A stretch of 64,000 nucleotides of DNA from Siniperca chuatsi (lineage: Eukaryota > Chordata > Actinopteri > Centrarchiformes > Sinipercidae). The notes under the pieces were generated by a model. The model was not told the origin of the DNA and searched no databases. It saw only the letters and a list, made by a program, of their open reading frames with translations. Shown piece by piece: positions 19,951 through 32,301 of the stretch. The first letter of the stretch is position 1. Every line of letters starts with the position of its first letter. Both the position numbers and the translations under genes were made by a program. The DNA is taken from assembly GCF_020085105.1 (NCBI RefSeq), contig NC_058056.1:17913429-17977428 (forward strand), written 5' to 3'.

Positions 19951-20919
19951 ATGAACACCACATCTCCAATGGAAAACTTAACACTGGCCACCAATTATTC
20001 AGAATGTTACTCGGCTGACAGCACATCCAGGAAGAGGTCATTTCTGTTTTTCTACCTGGCTATCATCATCACTGCCATCCCGTCCAACGCCTTCTCCCTC
20101 TTCGTGTCCTGGCAGCACATTAGACAGAAGAACGAGCTTGGTGTGTATCTATTCAACCTAGCCCTGAGTGACCTGACCTTCACTATCGGCCTTTCTCTGT
20201 GGCTGGACTTCCTGTGGAGAGGAGTTTGGGCCCACGGAGGCTACGTTTGTGTGCTATCTGTCTACTTTCTCTTCACTAACTTTTACACCAGCGATGCTCT
20301 CCTCTGCTGCATTGCTGTTGACCGCTACCTGGCAGTGGTTCACCCATTAAAGTACACTTCCTTGAGGAAAGTTGGCACTGCAGCAGCAGTCAGTGTTTCC
20401 ATTTGGGTGTTGGTGGTCTGTTTCAACGCCACCACCGTCACCTGGGAGGACTCATACCATGAAAACAATAAGTTCTCAGTGTGCTTTGATGTCTTCCTGC
20501 CACTGTCAGAGCACTTGGCTCGGGCTAATGTTGCGCGCTTCTTCCTGGGATTTATTGTTCCTGTTCTCCTGGTGATGTTTTCCACCTGGAGGATCTGTGA
20601 GTCTGTGAAATCCAACCAGGCCACAGAGGAACAGGAACGTAAACAGATTTCGAAGCTGCTGACAGTAGTTCTACTGTGCCTTTTGTTCTGCTTCGGACCT
20701 ATCCACATTATGATGCTTCTCCGCACACTAGTGGATGACTGCAGGAATGTTGCTCAGCTCCTCTATCCATACAAGATCAGCATTGCTATCTCAAGCGTCA
20801 ACTGCCTTGCAGACCCTCTCCTTTACTGCTTCATTACTAGAACAGGGAAGGCAAATGTCAGTCAGGTTGTTCTCTTCTTCCAGGTAAAAAAGAGAAGCAA
20901 AGATGACAGTGTGGTGTAG
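19951..20919 (+). CDS. gpr65: Proton-sensing GPCR, GPR65 (TDAG8)-like
   Basis: A 322-residue single-coding-exon class A GPCR; human GPR65 has 337. TM2 reads ELGVYLFNLALSDLTF, TM3 ends with LLCCIAVDRYLAVVHPLKY, cytoplasmic loop 3 has NQATEEQERKQISKLL, TM6 CFGPIHIMMLLR, and TM7 SVNCLADPLLYCF. All align closely with human GPR65 (ELGIYLFSLSLSDLLY, ADPILYCF). In mammals this receptor senses acidic pH through extracellular histidines and signals via Gs. Here the TM6 His and the loop His (WAHGG) remain, but the N terminus (MNTTSPMENLTL) has no His before TM1. N-glycosylation sites occur at the N terminus. The ATG at 19951 follows a likely acceptor; the frame is open from 19897. In human, GPR65 is also a KCNK10 neighbour, which supports the call. 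Confidence 0.85.
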   Translation: MNTTSPMENLTLATNYSECYSADSTSRKRSFLFFYLAIIITAIPSNAFSLFVSWQHIRQKNELGVYLFNLALSDLTFTIGLSLWLDFLWRGVWAHGGYVCVLSVYFLFTNFYTSDALLCCIAVDRYLAVVHPLKYTSLRKVGTAAAVSVSIWVLVVCFNATTVTWEDSYHENNKFSVCFDVFLPLSEHLARANVARFFLGFIVPVLLVMFSTWRICESVKSNQATEEQERKQISKLLTVVLLCLLFCFGPIHIMMLLRTLVDDCRNVAQLLYPYKISIAISSVNCLADPLLYCFITRTGKANVSQVVLFFQVKKRSKDDSVV

Positions 20920-20923
20920 GTTA

Positions 20924-20929
20924 AATAAA
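20924..20929 (+). terminator. Candidate poly(A) signals for the GPR65-like gene
   Basis: AATAAA lies five bases past the stop codon, and a second one is at 21114-21119. The second is a more usual distance for a poly(A) site. Confidence 0.35.
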
Positions 20930-23900
20930 GCACAGGACTAAATAATGTAACAGCCTTGTGGTAAACTTTACAGTTAGACATTAAGAGAATAGTCAATAAT
21001 AAAAAGTTAACAACACAATTACAGACACTGTTTCAAGTGTGAGTTGTCAAATGGCAAACGTTGTCAGCTGTTATAGGATAAAGCTAGTGGTGTTATATAT
21101 TTTTCTTATTGTCAATAAATCTCATTAAAAACCCAAACCAACAATGGGTTAGTCTGTCTCTCAAAGCTTTCTGATATCTTTTCTGTGGCACTCTGCCCCA
21201 AGCCAACATTCCTAATGAACACATGAATATTTAAAATGTAAAAATACTATGCTTTGAATAATAATTCTTATACAAAAAGTTCAATTATCACTTTTTTAAA
21301 CATTTTTAAAAATTACATCCAGTCCCTTTCCTTCCTTGACAAATACAAAACCTATGAAAATGCAAATATTTAAGTTTAACTGCTGCACACAAGATGTCGC
21401 CTACTTTTGAAATAGATTAAAGTCAATTCTCAGTATGTGTACCACATCACTTATCTGACCTTAATTGGCTTCCAAAATAGTTGTGAAGTCACAAAATCAT
21501 GCCTGTACATACACGTCTTAAACGTCAAAGTTGATAAATCCCAATTGCAGTTCACACACACAAACACGTTTAAACTGACAGTTTACTTTGCTTATACTGT
21601 GTATCTCTGCTATGGAGGTACTTTATTAACATCAGCAAATGCCCTTTATCAGCAGCGAGTCATGGGGAACAGATGTTCTAAGGTGGAGTATTGGTGGAGG
21701 TGGAGTATACAAACATCACAGTTGTCTTGTTGTGTGAAACCTTCCCTAAATAGGTCAAAGGAAAATAAAGGGATTTTAATGCAAATGTGACGCCATACAT
21801 CATTTGAATAAATTAATTTGACTGTGGTTTCACTTCAGCTTTTTTTGCAACACTCTTTGTATTTTTGGTCAGACAAGTGTGGATCAGGGGAGGGCGTATT
21901 TGCATTTAACAGACAATTTTTTTTGTTCCTTTCTATAAGTACCATCATCCCATTACAAAACAGTAAACCCTATACATTTATATTGGAAGATTACTCACTA
22001 CCAACAGATTATGATCTAAAATGCTGTGAATTTGAAAATAAAGGGCTCAAGAATAATTTAATAACAGATAACATTTACAATGTACAACTGCCATTGTCAA
22101 ATCTGTGGATGTCTCAAGTTAAAATTAAATTCTGTATGTTTGAGTTCAGTGTTTTCTGTGAGGAAAATGTTATTTTAAATTCTTGTCATGGCTGCAAACT
22201 GCTCATGAAATCAACATTTAGCATTTCCTGCATTCTTGAGGAAAAATAAAAGTCATCAGAGAGAGCTTTCTGATTCTGAAGATTATCCCATGAAGTACTA
22301 TGATTTTAAAATAAAAAAGTCAGCCAATAAAATCATGCAATGTATTAATGCTGATGTTAAGTCAGATGACAGACATTTTATATTTGATTTGTGGGTTGTG
22401 TCTTCGGTGTGGCAAACTGATCTTTTTAAAACATGGATATCTGAAGCTCTCTAGTGGACAATTATGGAAGCGCAGCAAGCTGTCTACACTGTTTACACTT
22501 GGAATATTTGATCATTTCAGATGTAAATCTCTTCCGTGTTACCTTTGCACAAATTGTTTTATTACAGCAGTTACACTTAATATAGAAATTCATGTATGCC
22601 ATAAACGTTGTCCTCTCTTATCTTTATTTTAACAACATGATACATTAACAAGGATCACAGAGGTGGTCTTTCTGGTATGTGCACAACACAGTAACCACAC
22701 ACAGACTAACACATGTCCCTGCAGCTCAAACACACATGCATGTACAAACATATAAACACACACATGCACACACAGACTTTGATCATAGGTCTTTAAAAAA
22801 AACATCAGAAGATTAACCTGGAATGGCTGTATGTCCCCAGATGGGAGGTGAGTCCCCATAATGCAACTGTGAGAGTCTGCTCCCTCTTAGGCATGATGAA
22901 TAAATGGGACCGCAGTCTACACTGGTGATCTGATTGTATGCACACACGTAATAGAAACATGATTCTCATTGGAATAAAAGGTAGAGTGCAATGTGAGCCA
23001 CAGTGCTATAGTTAAGGTTAAGGATAAAACATCAGTGGTGAATCTGTGTGTACTGACCAGACCTTGTCATTTAGAGGTCCAACTCATGCAACAAGCCTTT
23101 GGACAGGAAGGAAGGAAAAAACAGGTCTTAAATCAGGATGCACAGCTACAGCAGCTGTGACTGATGCTGGGTGTTGGCATGCAGGCTGTGGGAATAGTCA
23201 GGGCAATGTACACATACACGTGCCGCAGGGATAACGCACATGCTAAAAAAGGAAACAGATGGACAAATATAGCATTATTGTTGGGTGATAACAACATTAC
23301 ATAAACTAAGAATAGAAAATATCTAGTTTTACTGTATTTACAACAGTTTTTTATGAATAAATGAGGCTGTCAATATGGTTTTATTTACATTCAGCAATTT
23401 GCTCCAACTATATTTCCTTCCTCATTGCCTCATCAGCCTGAAATCGTTTTCCTTTCTTTATTGCTGCCATTAATTTTCATGCCGTTTTGCCTATTCAAAT
23501 TATTCATTATTCTAATCTAAAACCCTTTATAAATCTGCTTTTCTCTGACACATCTCTCCCCAGCTATCTCCCAGTCTATAATCCAAACTGTCCCACTGTC
23601 TTTCACTTGTTTTTTTTCCCACTTTCCCCATGTGCAACACCTGACTCATCTGACTCAGCCATGATAGCAGTTATCTTTAGTCATTGGAGAACAGAGAAGC
23701 AGAGAGCATTGGCCGGTTAGTTAGTTTCACTGTGATTCCTTTCAAAGTATATGAATTTGTTCTGGATTATTAGTTTGTACGACATAAAGTTGCTTAAAAA
23801 AGACCCCTGTAAATTTGAGCATTTTTTTTTCTACAAGGGCGTCAAGTCATTTTCAACTCTAACCAGAATGAATTGCAAGAACATTTGTCTAATTTTTAAT

Positions 23901-26900
23901 AATTATACCTTGTTTTCACTACAAACTTGATTATTTAAAGATAACACACTTTTTTCTCCTCCGATCAAGAAAAGTCTTTTTGAAGATACGTATATGATGA
24001 ATATACTGTATGTACATATGTATATGTATCATCAACATGATTAATCACAATCAATTAAACATGATATTTCTGACAGATAGATGATACTTCTGTAAACTAT
24101 ATGGCAAATGCTTCCATTCTCAGTTGCGTCTGCTCTTTGTTTTTAGTATTGTTGTATCTATTGTCCAGTTTTGTATTGCTTTGTATGCAACTTTTAATGC
24201 TGCAGTCTTGTAGTGCAATACATAATATCACGCATATGGGTAATTTTTTACCAAATGAGTATTAACATAAGCTTCTGTAACTCTGTTAGTCCTGACTTAC
24301 GAAATGACTTCGTCCCTCAGACACAATCCTAAAACAAGCAGTTTTATGCTGAAATTAAATAAGATATTCAAAAATATAATATTCTAACAAACAAAACACT
24401 GATATCATATAAATGCCTCCCATTGAACAATACTGGAAAAACTGACCCAAGGCTGAACCTAATTACTGACCCCCGCTTTAGGACATGATCAAAGGAACAT
24501 TTCAATTAAAAAAACTGCACCTTCACTCAAAAATAAAAACTTGATTTGACATGAATTCAGGTTATTGATTTTTAATAAGCATCAAAAGTAGCTTTTTCTC
24601 TATATATTTCTCCATGTTGGGCAATGTTTTTCTCTCCCTTTACCACATATTTGTATTTTAAGACATTTCTTAATCTCTTGTTAGACTGAAGATATATAAG
24701 AAAAAATAATAGACTCATAAAGAGACATGTCCCCATGAAAATAATAATGTTCCTTTGTCGTGTAATTTTTGAGCCTTAGAGGACAAGAAGTTTTGGTTTG
24801 TGTCTTAACTACAGTATTTGCAGTCTTGTCTCAGGGTTATTCAGTATCCCAATTTTATGAAAACTCAGATTTAAAGGGTTTATTCCTGCATCAATGTGAA
24901 GGAAAATACTGTAGATGTCGGTTCACAATTGATATCTTCTTGAAGTATTTCTTCAGGCATTTCTTTCCTTTGTTTTTGATCATGGACAGATTAGGAGGTG
25001 ACAAGAAATGAAGACAGAGAGAGGAGCAATTACAGTGTTAAACCCTATAGGCCACTAGCACGCCACAACAGTTGATATCTTTAACTAAACAGTTTTACTG
25101 TAGTTGTCAACCCCATTCAATCCAAAATCTGTCTTAAGTTCAAACCCAACTCCTGGTCTGAGTTGAAGCCCTCTGTGGTACTTCAGTGACACATGATGAA
25201 CTTGATTTGTCAGTTTTTCTTGGCTGGTTTAGATGACATCGTATTCCACCTCTCTTCACTTCAGTATCTCAGCTGCCAGACACGTTGTCACGCTGAAATC
25301 TGTTTTCTCTCTCCTGTTGCATTTGATGTCAAGCACGCTGGGCTCCTCCAGGTGACTGTCTGACACTCCCTCCAACCTTTCCTCTACAACATCCGCCCTG
25401 TCGCTCTCAGCACTTCCACACTTCTCCCTTCCTCACAACAATTCCTTGTTCTGGCAACATCCTCTCAAAATCTTCAGTGTGGGGAAATTATAATCACTTA
25501 AAGGAGGGTAGCAACTCTTTCATTATAATGCAGTAATGTGTGTGTTTAATTTTAATGTTCTCTATTTTCAGTTTTCTACAGGTAACAAAAATATCATGGT
25601 TCATAATGCTTTTTTGCTTTTTTTGGAGTTTCCTTTTGCTGAAATTATTGTTACAAACTGGCTGTAGCTTTCACCATTTAGACCAAATACATAAACTTTT
25701 GTGAAAGTTGTAGTGTGTTAAAAAGTTGCAAAATGTAAAAACAAATCAAAATGTGGCACAGCTGAAGCAACCAAAAAAAACTCTTGGAAAAGGCTTTTAT
25801 AGACTCCAGTAGTGCAGATCAGGCGTAATCAGTTTGAGTGATTGTGTATCAAATTAACCTGTTTCCATCTGGTTAATAAAAGGACATTTTTGTCTCCTTG
25901 GATGCCTTATTTGAGTTTATTTAATCTCTAACTCTGCTGTATTTCTTTGTTTTTGTGGTTTTTAGACTTGTCGCTAACAAGAAGCACTGTATCAGTCAAC
26001 TTTTAACGTGGGTAAAAAATCTGCATATTAGGTTCAGTTGTTGAAAATGTTTAAAAGTCAGTTTACAAACCCACTTCACCAACAGGAAGCTGAATTATCT
26101 TGAAACAGCCTTTTTTTCAATATAGTTTGGTTAATGCCCCCTTTGGCCGGTGTGCTCCATGAGCCATGATCAAAACACAGGACATGTACATTTGATCCTC
26201 ATGTATCTCCCATGGTAATGAATTTAATGCTTTAATTTGAGTAGAAATTTAAATGAAGGACCTTTTTTTACTTGCTAATTCTGCTTTTTACAATAATCTC
26301 ATATGGCAGGATCAGGGATTTGTTCTCTTACATCTCAGTCAGACCAGAATTAACAGGGTAAAATCGTGGTTTGACAGATAGTGTTGCTAAAATTATAGAG
26401 TTGCTATCATAATGTAGCTAAGTGGGTGATTCATGGCCATTTTGAACATGTTTAAAGGGAATTGAAAGTGTCAGGATTCACTATTACAATCCCTCTACGT
26501 GATCTGTTTGCAACAGAGTGATATTTCTGTTGTAGCTATGGCTACTGTCACTGAGATTGCCTTTATTTACACTTGGTAAGATTAGGATGTGTGCCCATGC
26601 ATGCAAGGCCATTCTCTCCGGGTGAGACACACAAGTCTTTGTTCTCATTCATACGCACATTCATACGTTTGATGGATTTGTGATTCTGCAGCACCCTCGG
26701 GGTAAATTGCATAGCTCTCTTAAGGAGGAGAAAGAGCTATAACGCTACAACTCTCTGATGCTTGACATCAGTTAATGTTTCCTTAACTGTCAGTATACCA
26801 GAAAAAACTGGAGCCATAAGAGATGCCTTTTGGCATCAGAGAAGTCCAGGAATGTTCAATTACTCACTCTGGCAATGTGTCATGATTTGGTTAAAGGCCA

Positions 26901-28109
26901 GATTGATGAAAATACTTTGCCAAAGTAAAATGAATAAACGTTTTTTTCTGTTTCATACAAACTCCAGTCTTGTTAAAACATCACATTAACTTTGCATGTG
27001 CAAATTTAATTTCAACTGTACCTAAAACTACATTTGTATGATAATATGATAATACAGCTTAGTTATACAGCATCATGAGGATGGTTAAGAACTATAAGTA
27101 TAACAAATCACAAGTCTGTTCCTCAGCCATCAAGGTCACTTGTCACTTGTTCCTTCTCACCTTTCATTGTGACCAGTCAATAAAGGAGGCCTTTGGGTGC
27201 AATGAGACGTGAGCAGCCACCCATCACTGTTGCCTTTCTCCTCCTACAGGTTGTAGAATAACACAGTTGACAGGTGTAAAGTTCCACACTAAGTACACAA
27301 AACAAAAAGAAGTAAAGGGAGGAAGCAAAGAGCTATACAGGAAGATAAACATTTTGTGCTGATTTTTAAAATAGTTTTGATTTGTTTAAATGGAGGCAAG
27401 CAAGTGAAGATTAAAGGGAAGGGAAGGGGATTACAGTTATTTTCTCCTTGTTGCTTTTTGGCGTACTTGTTCATTTTTCAAATGTTGTCTATTAGTACAT
27501 TGCTATGTATGACCCAATAAGTACAGCAATAATGATAATGTGTCAACCCACCCACCTACTTGAGGCTGAAAATGTAGAATCACAGTTTATGAATATAGAG
27601 AAAAATAAAATATATATTTAACTATCTTATTATTTTGATTTAAAGGTGTTAAATAATCACATTTCTCTTTTCCTTTTCTAGCCCTGCGCCACATGTGGTG
27701 CTGAAAGTGGAATACCCCAAAATGCAACATCATACCTACTTTAGCCCCTTGTTTGATTCATCAGAAACATGCCATCATATGATATAATGTGTAAAAAATT
27801 AAGATATTTATAACTGGGAGGGTGTGAAGGTCAAAAAAGACTTCCTGTTGCCTCAGATTAATAATATGCAGTAGATACGCAGAGCGAGGTGTTGATTATT
27901 GCTGAGCTTGTATATAGTGGCAGTGTTGTATGGGACTTCATTATTTAAAAAATGTTTGTAATCCTAATTTGTATATCCCCTTTTACCGTAAAAACTGTTC
28001 AGATACTTTAAATGGTAATTATTTTTGAAACACAAAAATACTCATCTAGGAATGTGAATATACTGAAATTTATGTGGTAAAACAAATTATAAATACAAAT
28101 TATTTTTAG

Positions 28110-28626
28110 GACATCTTGATACACTGTTCGATGCTTGATGGACATGTTTGTCAAGAGATAGATGACAACAACACTGCTTTGCAAACACCAATCAGAGTAA
28201 ACCAAATTATAACGCAATGTAAAGAAACCTGTTTGAAACATTGGAAAGAAGAAACTAAAAGCCAAACTAAATCAGAATGTTATCTGGCCCTAAAAAGAGA
28301 TTATGAGTTGGCAGAATATCTCTCTACTGTCAGTGACAGAAACCAAGTACAGGCTCAGTGACCACAAGCTGGCAATTGAAAAAGGAAGACACAAAAAAAT
28401 CCTGGCAACTAAAAGGAAACAGAATACGTGGTCACTGTTCGACAGGTGAGGTTGAAACAGATGCACTTCCTCCTACAATGTAAAACATTAAGAAACATTT
28501 ACTTTAACAAGTTCAACTCTGTAATCTCAGATTTCAAAGAGCTAAATGCTCCTGGGAGAAGGAGACATAGCAGATCTGTATCAACATGTATCAACATGCT
28601 ACGACCTGAGGGACAGTGAATGACGT

Positions 28627-28692
<66 letters not shown>

Positions 28693-29013
28693 ACATTTAC
28701 ATTAATTTAAAAAAAAAATTAAAAATAATTTAATTGTAAAAAGTATTTATTTAGTTTTCATGTATTTGTATTTGTATTATTTTTAACTGCAAGTCTACAA
28801 TTCTATTGTAAGTTATTTATTTTTTACTAATCTGTTTGTATATATTATATATATACAACAATATATATATGTATATGTTATATATATATAACAGCAAAAT
28901 CACAATTCTTATGTACATTTTTCTTTGTTGTTGTTTTTATTTTACACTTGCTTTGGCAATGTAAATGTCTGTTTCCCATGTCAATAAAGCCCCTTTGAAT
29001 TTAAGTGAATTGA
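28110..29013 (+). mobile_element. LINE 3' end, clade not assigned
   Basis: The frame around 28116-28361 contains HWKEETKSQTKSECYLALKR, and further pieces resemble the Cys/His end of a LINE ORF2 (GEVET, then LLQCKT). It ends with TGTCAATAAAGCCCCTTTGAATT, a typical fish LINE 3' tail. The copy is 5'-truncated and interrupted, and a CA microsatellite lies within it. Confidence 0.6.
28629..28695. repeat. (CA)n microsatellite
   Basis: About 33 CA units with one interruption near the right end, inside the LINE 3' region. The antisense Cys-Val frame is an artefact. Confidence 0.95.
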
Positions 29014-30477
29014 TGTTTGAATGTTTCCTGCTGTGTAGTAAGACCTACTCTGCTGGCCTCTTCCAAGTCAATGACTCTGATTGTGGAAATAGACTAATGA
29101 ACAACACACAAATGGAGAAAAAGGAACAAATAAAAACACTATGAGGATAAAATCCCTTGATTCATCGTGTGTGGGGGAGCAACAGAGATAAAGATAGAGG
29201 GACAGAAAGATAGTGGGAGGTGGGCGGAGCAAGTTGAGGTCACTTCCACCTTGAAGGAAAAACCTCCACAAACACACAAACATACACACACCCTTTCCAT
29301 TACATGCAATTTATAGCTCTGCTGTTACTGACCTGCCTCCTTGATTAATTTCTTTTGTGGTGCTTTCAGCTGGGTCTTTTCCTGGGTGCCATCCACACAT
29401 TGACACACGTGACTGTGGCTCCTTTCTAGATATGCACGGAAGGAGACCTCGGGCTCCAGCATCCTGCAACATGCTGTGAGTCATTGGCTTTATAATGAAT
29501 TCTGTCACCTAATTACCCAAAAGCTGCATCAAGGCAAATTCACAGTGATAATGTATATTTTAAAAATTGGTTAGGCTAACCTTTTGAGAGGCGTGAAAAG
29601 AGGAAAAGGATAAAAAATAAAGTCAAGTGTACAGAGAACTGATGCTTTGTTGACATATTGTGTTTGAATTAATGTGTCTTTGTATGACTTGTCTTCATTC
29701 CCTTGATTTTTTAAGGGCAAAATTGTGAATAATACACTAAATAGATGCACAACTTGAGATCAACATATTTTTACATTTGTCAACAATGTTTTACAGGAAA
29801 GTATTTCACCGGAAATTGATTACATTACGCTAGAGGTCAAATTTAACCATTTCCTATTCAGTGATGTTACATGGACCATAATTTGTCACAGCCACCTACC
29901 AGATGTAACCCCATCTATTAGAAATTTCCAGTTAAAGGATGTACATGTTTACCAGCCCTGTTTGGAAGCCCCCAAAAACTGTGTAAAATAAAAAGTCTTC
30001 TAAATACACATTCATCTCAGCTGTCCATCTTACTTGTGCCAAAACATTTTGAGAGGATAATGGCCAAAACATAAAAAAACAACAAAAAAAAAAAAAACAA
30101 CACAAGTTTGTAACCCGCCCCATAAGAGCAGATTGCATTCAGGCCATATGCATGATACTGTCTTTGTATTGTGTAGCCTGAAGCCTCTAAAGAATCGTGT
30201 GTTCAGTGTGTGTTCAGATGATAACCCATATGTTTTAGTCTGAATTAGATATGTATATGCATAACCAAATTTTAATAACAGTACTACTAGAAACTGTAAA
30301 ACCTCTTAACGAAAAAAGCCAGCATTAGTTCTATTTCAGGAAAGACATTTTGACAGTGAGAAAAGGACATGTGTGATTAATAAAATTAATGATGGCTGAA
30401 TCCCATTTAGCTGCTTCAGTTTCAGGGTCCTAGTATTGTGCATGCTGGTTCACTGTCACACTGTCATGGCTCGCTGG

Positions 30478-30580
30478 TTCACTTAAATAGAACGAAGCCA
30501 TCATTAATGTTATGAGTAACACGTGTGCTTTTTCTACGATCCCCAGTCATATTGTCTGCAGTGAAAAAGTTAAATGATGG
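30478..30580. repeat. Unclassified interspersed repeat, copy A
   Basis: About 100 bases containing ACTTAAATAGAACGAAGCCA and TGTCTGCAGTGAAAA recur at 52437-52530 with about 80% match by eye. Class unknown. Confidence 0.6.
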
Positions 30581-32301
30581 CTTTAATTCTGGAATATAAT
30601 TTTATAGCAATGCCCTTGGAATAGCAATACCATTCACCCTGCAATACCACCAGTGTATATTAAATTAATATGCTAATGCTGTTATTAGTAAAGCAATTAC
30701 CATCTTTCAAATTTCTTTGTCCTGTTTATTATCTGGGAAAAGGCACTCACTACATTTAACGTGATCTTTTCATAAAATAAACTGTACACAACAAATAGTC
30801 GCTCAATTTGACACAGGTAATGGTCATGGAAAGGTTAATGTTGTACAAATCAGATAAACAGGTTACAAATACATCCAGTGTGTGTGTAATTCAGCTTTAG
30901 AAATACATGCAATGCACACTATTGATACATTTAATAATTCTGTCAAATTTAAAGTAGGGTACTTGGGTAGTAGTATCAGTGCCTGTTTGTAAAATGCAAA
31001 TAAAGTTAAAATGGTCATGTGTCAAACATTTCAGTGAGTAAACCTCTAGGAACTACAGAAAAACACATTTCAGTGTGGAGATGATTGAAGCCAAAATGTT
31101 AGACTGAGTTTCAGAGAAGAAATATGAAAAAGAAACATGGCATATTTAGTTCATATTTTACAATTCAATGGAAAATTCAACTCAAGTGCTGATAGAAAAA
31201 GGAGTAAACAGAAGCAAACATGCTTGGTGAGTACAAAATCAACAGCATCACATTCATTAATTAAAAAGTAATTTAAGTTGTCTCCAGAAATTTGTGATAA
31301 AGTGATATACAAAAAAAGTGTTTTTAACATTGCTGACAATCTCATGGCCAAAGGTGATTAAATGTGTGTCTGTCAGGTGAATTCCAGCTTGGGGTCCACA
31401 ATTAAGAAAATGGTGGCAGTAATTACTGAAATAAATGTCTTTTTTTCACCAATTATGAATGAAAGAAACATTTCATTTTATTAAAACAAAAAGAAACATT
31501 ATTACAGCTGTAATTTCAAATTAGTTTATGTCAATTATATTCTATATACTATATTATATATAGTTATGTCAAACTGCTATGGTTGTGTTTTAATAACCAT
31601 GCACAATCAAGGTGAATAGTTTGTTTTTATGAGCTTTTAGTATGTAGTAGTTTATGCCCATGGGCTACATTTTCAAAGTCACATACCATGTAGGAATAAT
31701 TGTACATGTCAGCTAGGTAAATGCTCGTGTTGTCTATTGATCCAGCAGAACACAACCTCCCACCCTTCATTCATTAAACGTGGAAGTCCTTTTGTAGCGG
31801 GCCGCTGAGCTAAAAATAGCCACCACAGTATGAGATGACAAAGTGGAGATCAACAATGTTTCTGAAGATGGATGACATGAAGCTAGCTCTCAGGATGTCC
31901 TGCCCACATTGTTAAAAAATAAGATTCAGCATTAACAGACAGCCATTGCCCCACTGTCTCGTAAGAGTTGTCAGGGCTGAAAGACAACAAAGCTGGAAAT
32001 ATAGATCCTGTAGAAATTAAAGTTCTTAAGAAGCCCATTCTACAGTAACATCCGATATGAGGTATTTTAACTACAGCCTCTTCTGTCCCTTCAATTCATT
32101 CATTTTTGGCAAAACATTTTCTTTCCATGGCTATGGCACAATAACTGAATTTCCTGGGAGCAGTTCCAAATCTAAGCATAGGAAACAGAAAGGCACATTT
32201 CTTGACATCCCAAGGACCATGCACTCTTGTTCTGTGTTTCTGTCTCTGTATCTTTCACTGTGTTTCTCTCTCTGTCTCTGAAGTGCTCTTCAATTCAATA
32301 C

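Larger units (their letters stand above)
20930..32301. other. 11-kb gene-poor stretch before kcnk10
   Basis: AT-rich DNA with no gene that can be supported on either strand. The longer open frames (21437-21790, 21818-22249, 24769-25011) have no recognisable domain. Features seen are a LINE 3' end at about 28110-29013, a CA microsatellite, and one copy of an unclassified repeat at 30478-30580. The right end should contain the kcnk10 3' UTR on the - strand; TTTATT at about 31477 (AATAAA on the - strand) is a possible end signal. Confidence 0.5.

Noticed and set aside
21437-22249. Two frames of 117 and 143 codons behind the GPR65-like gene
   Set aside because: No domain, no splice context and unremarkable composition. 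They are not supported as genes.
24769-25011. 80-codon frame with a hydrophobic signal-like start
   Set aside because: It begins at TTG, not ATG, has no recognisable mature domain and sits in AT-rich DNA; chance is more likely.
28499-28696. Antisense Cys-Val repeat frame
   Set aside because: It is produced by the CA microsatellite within a LINE tail.
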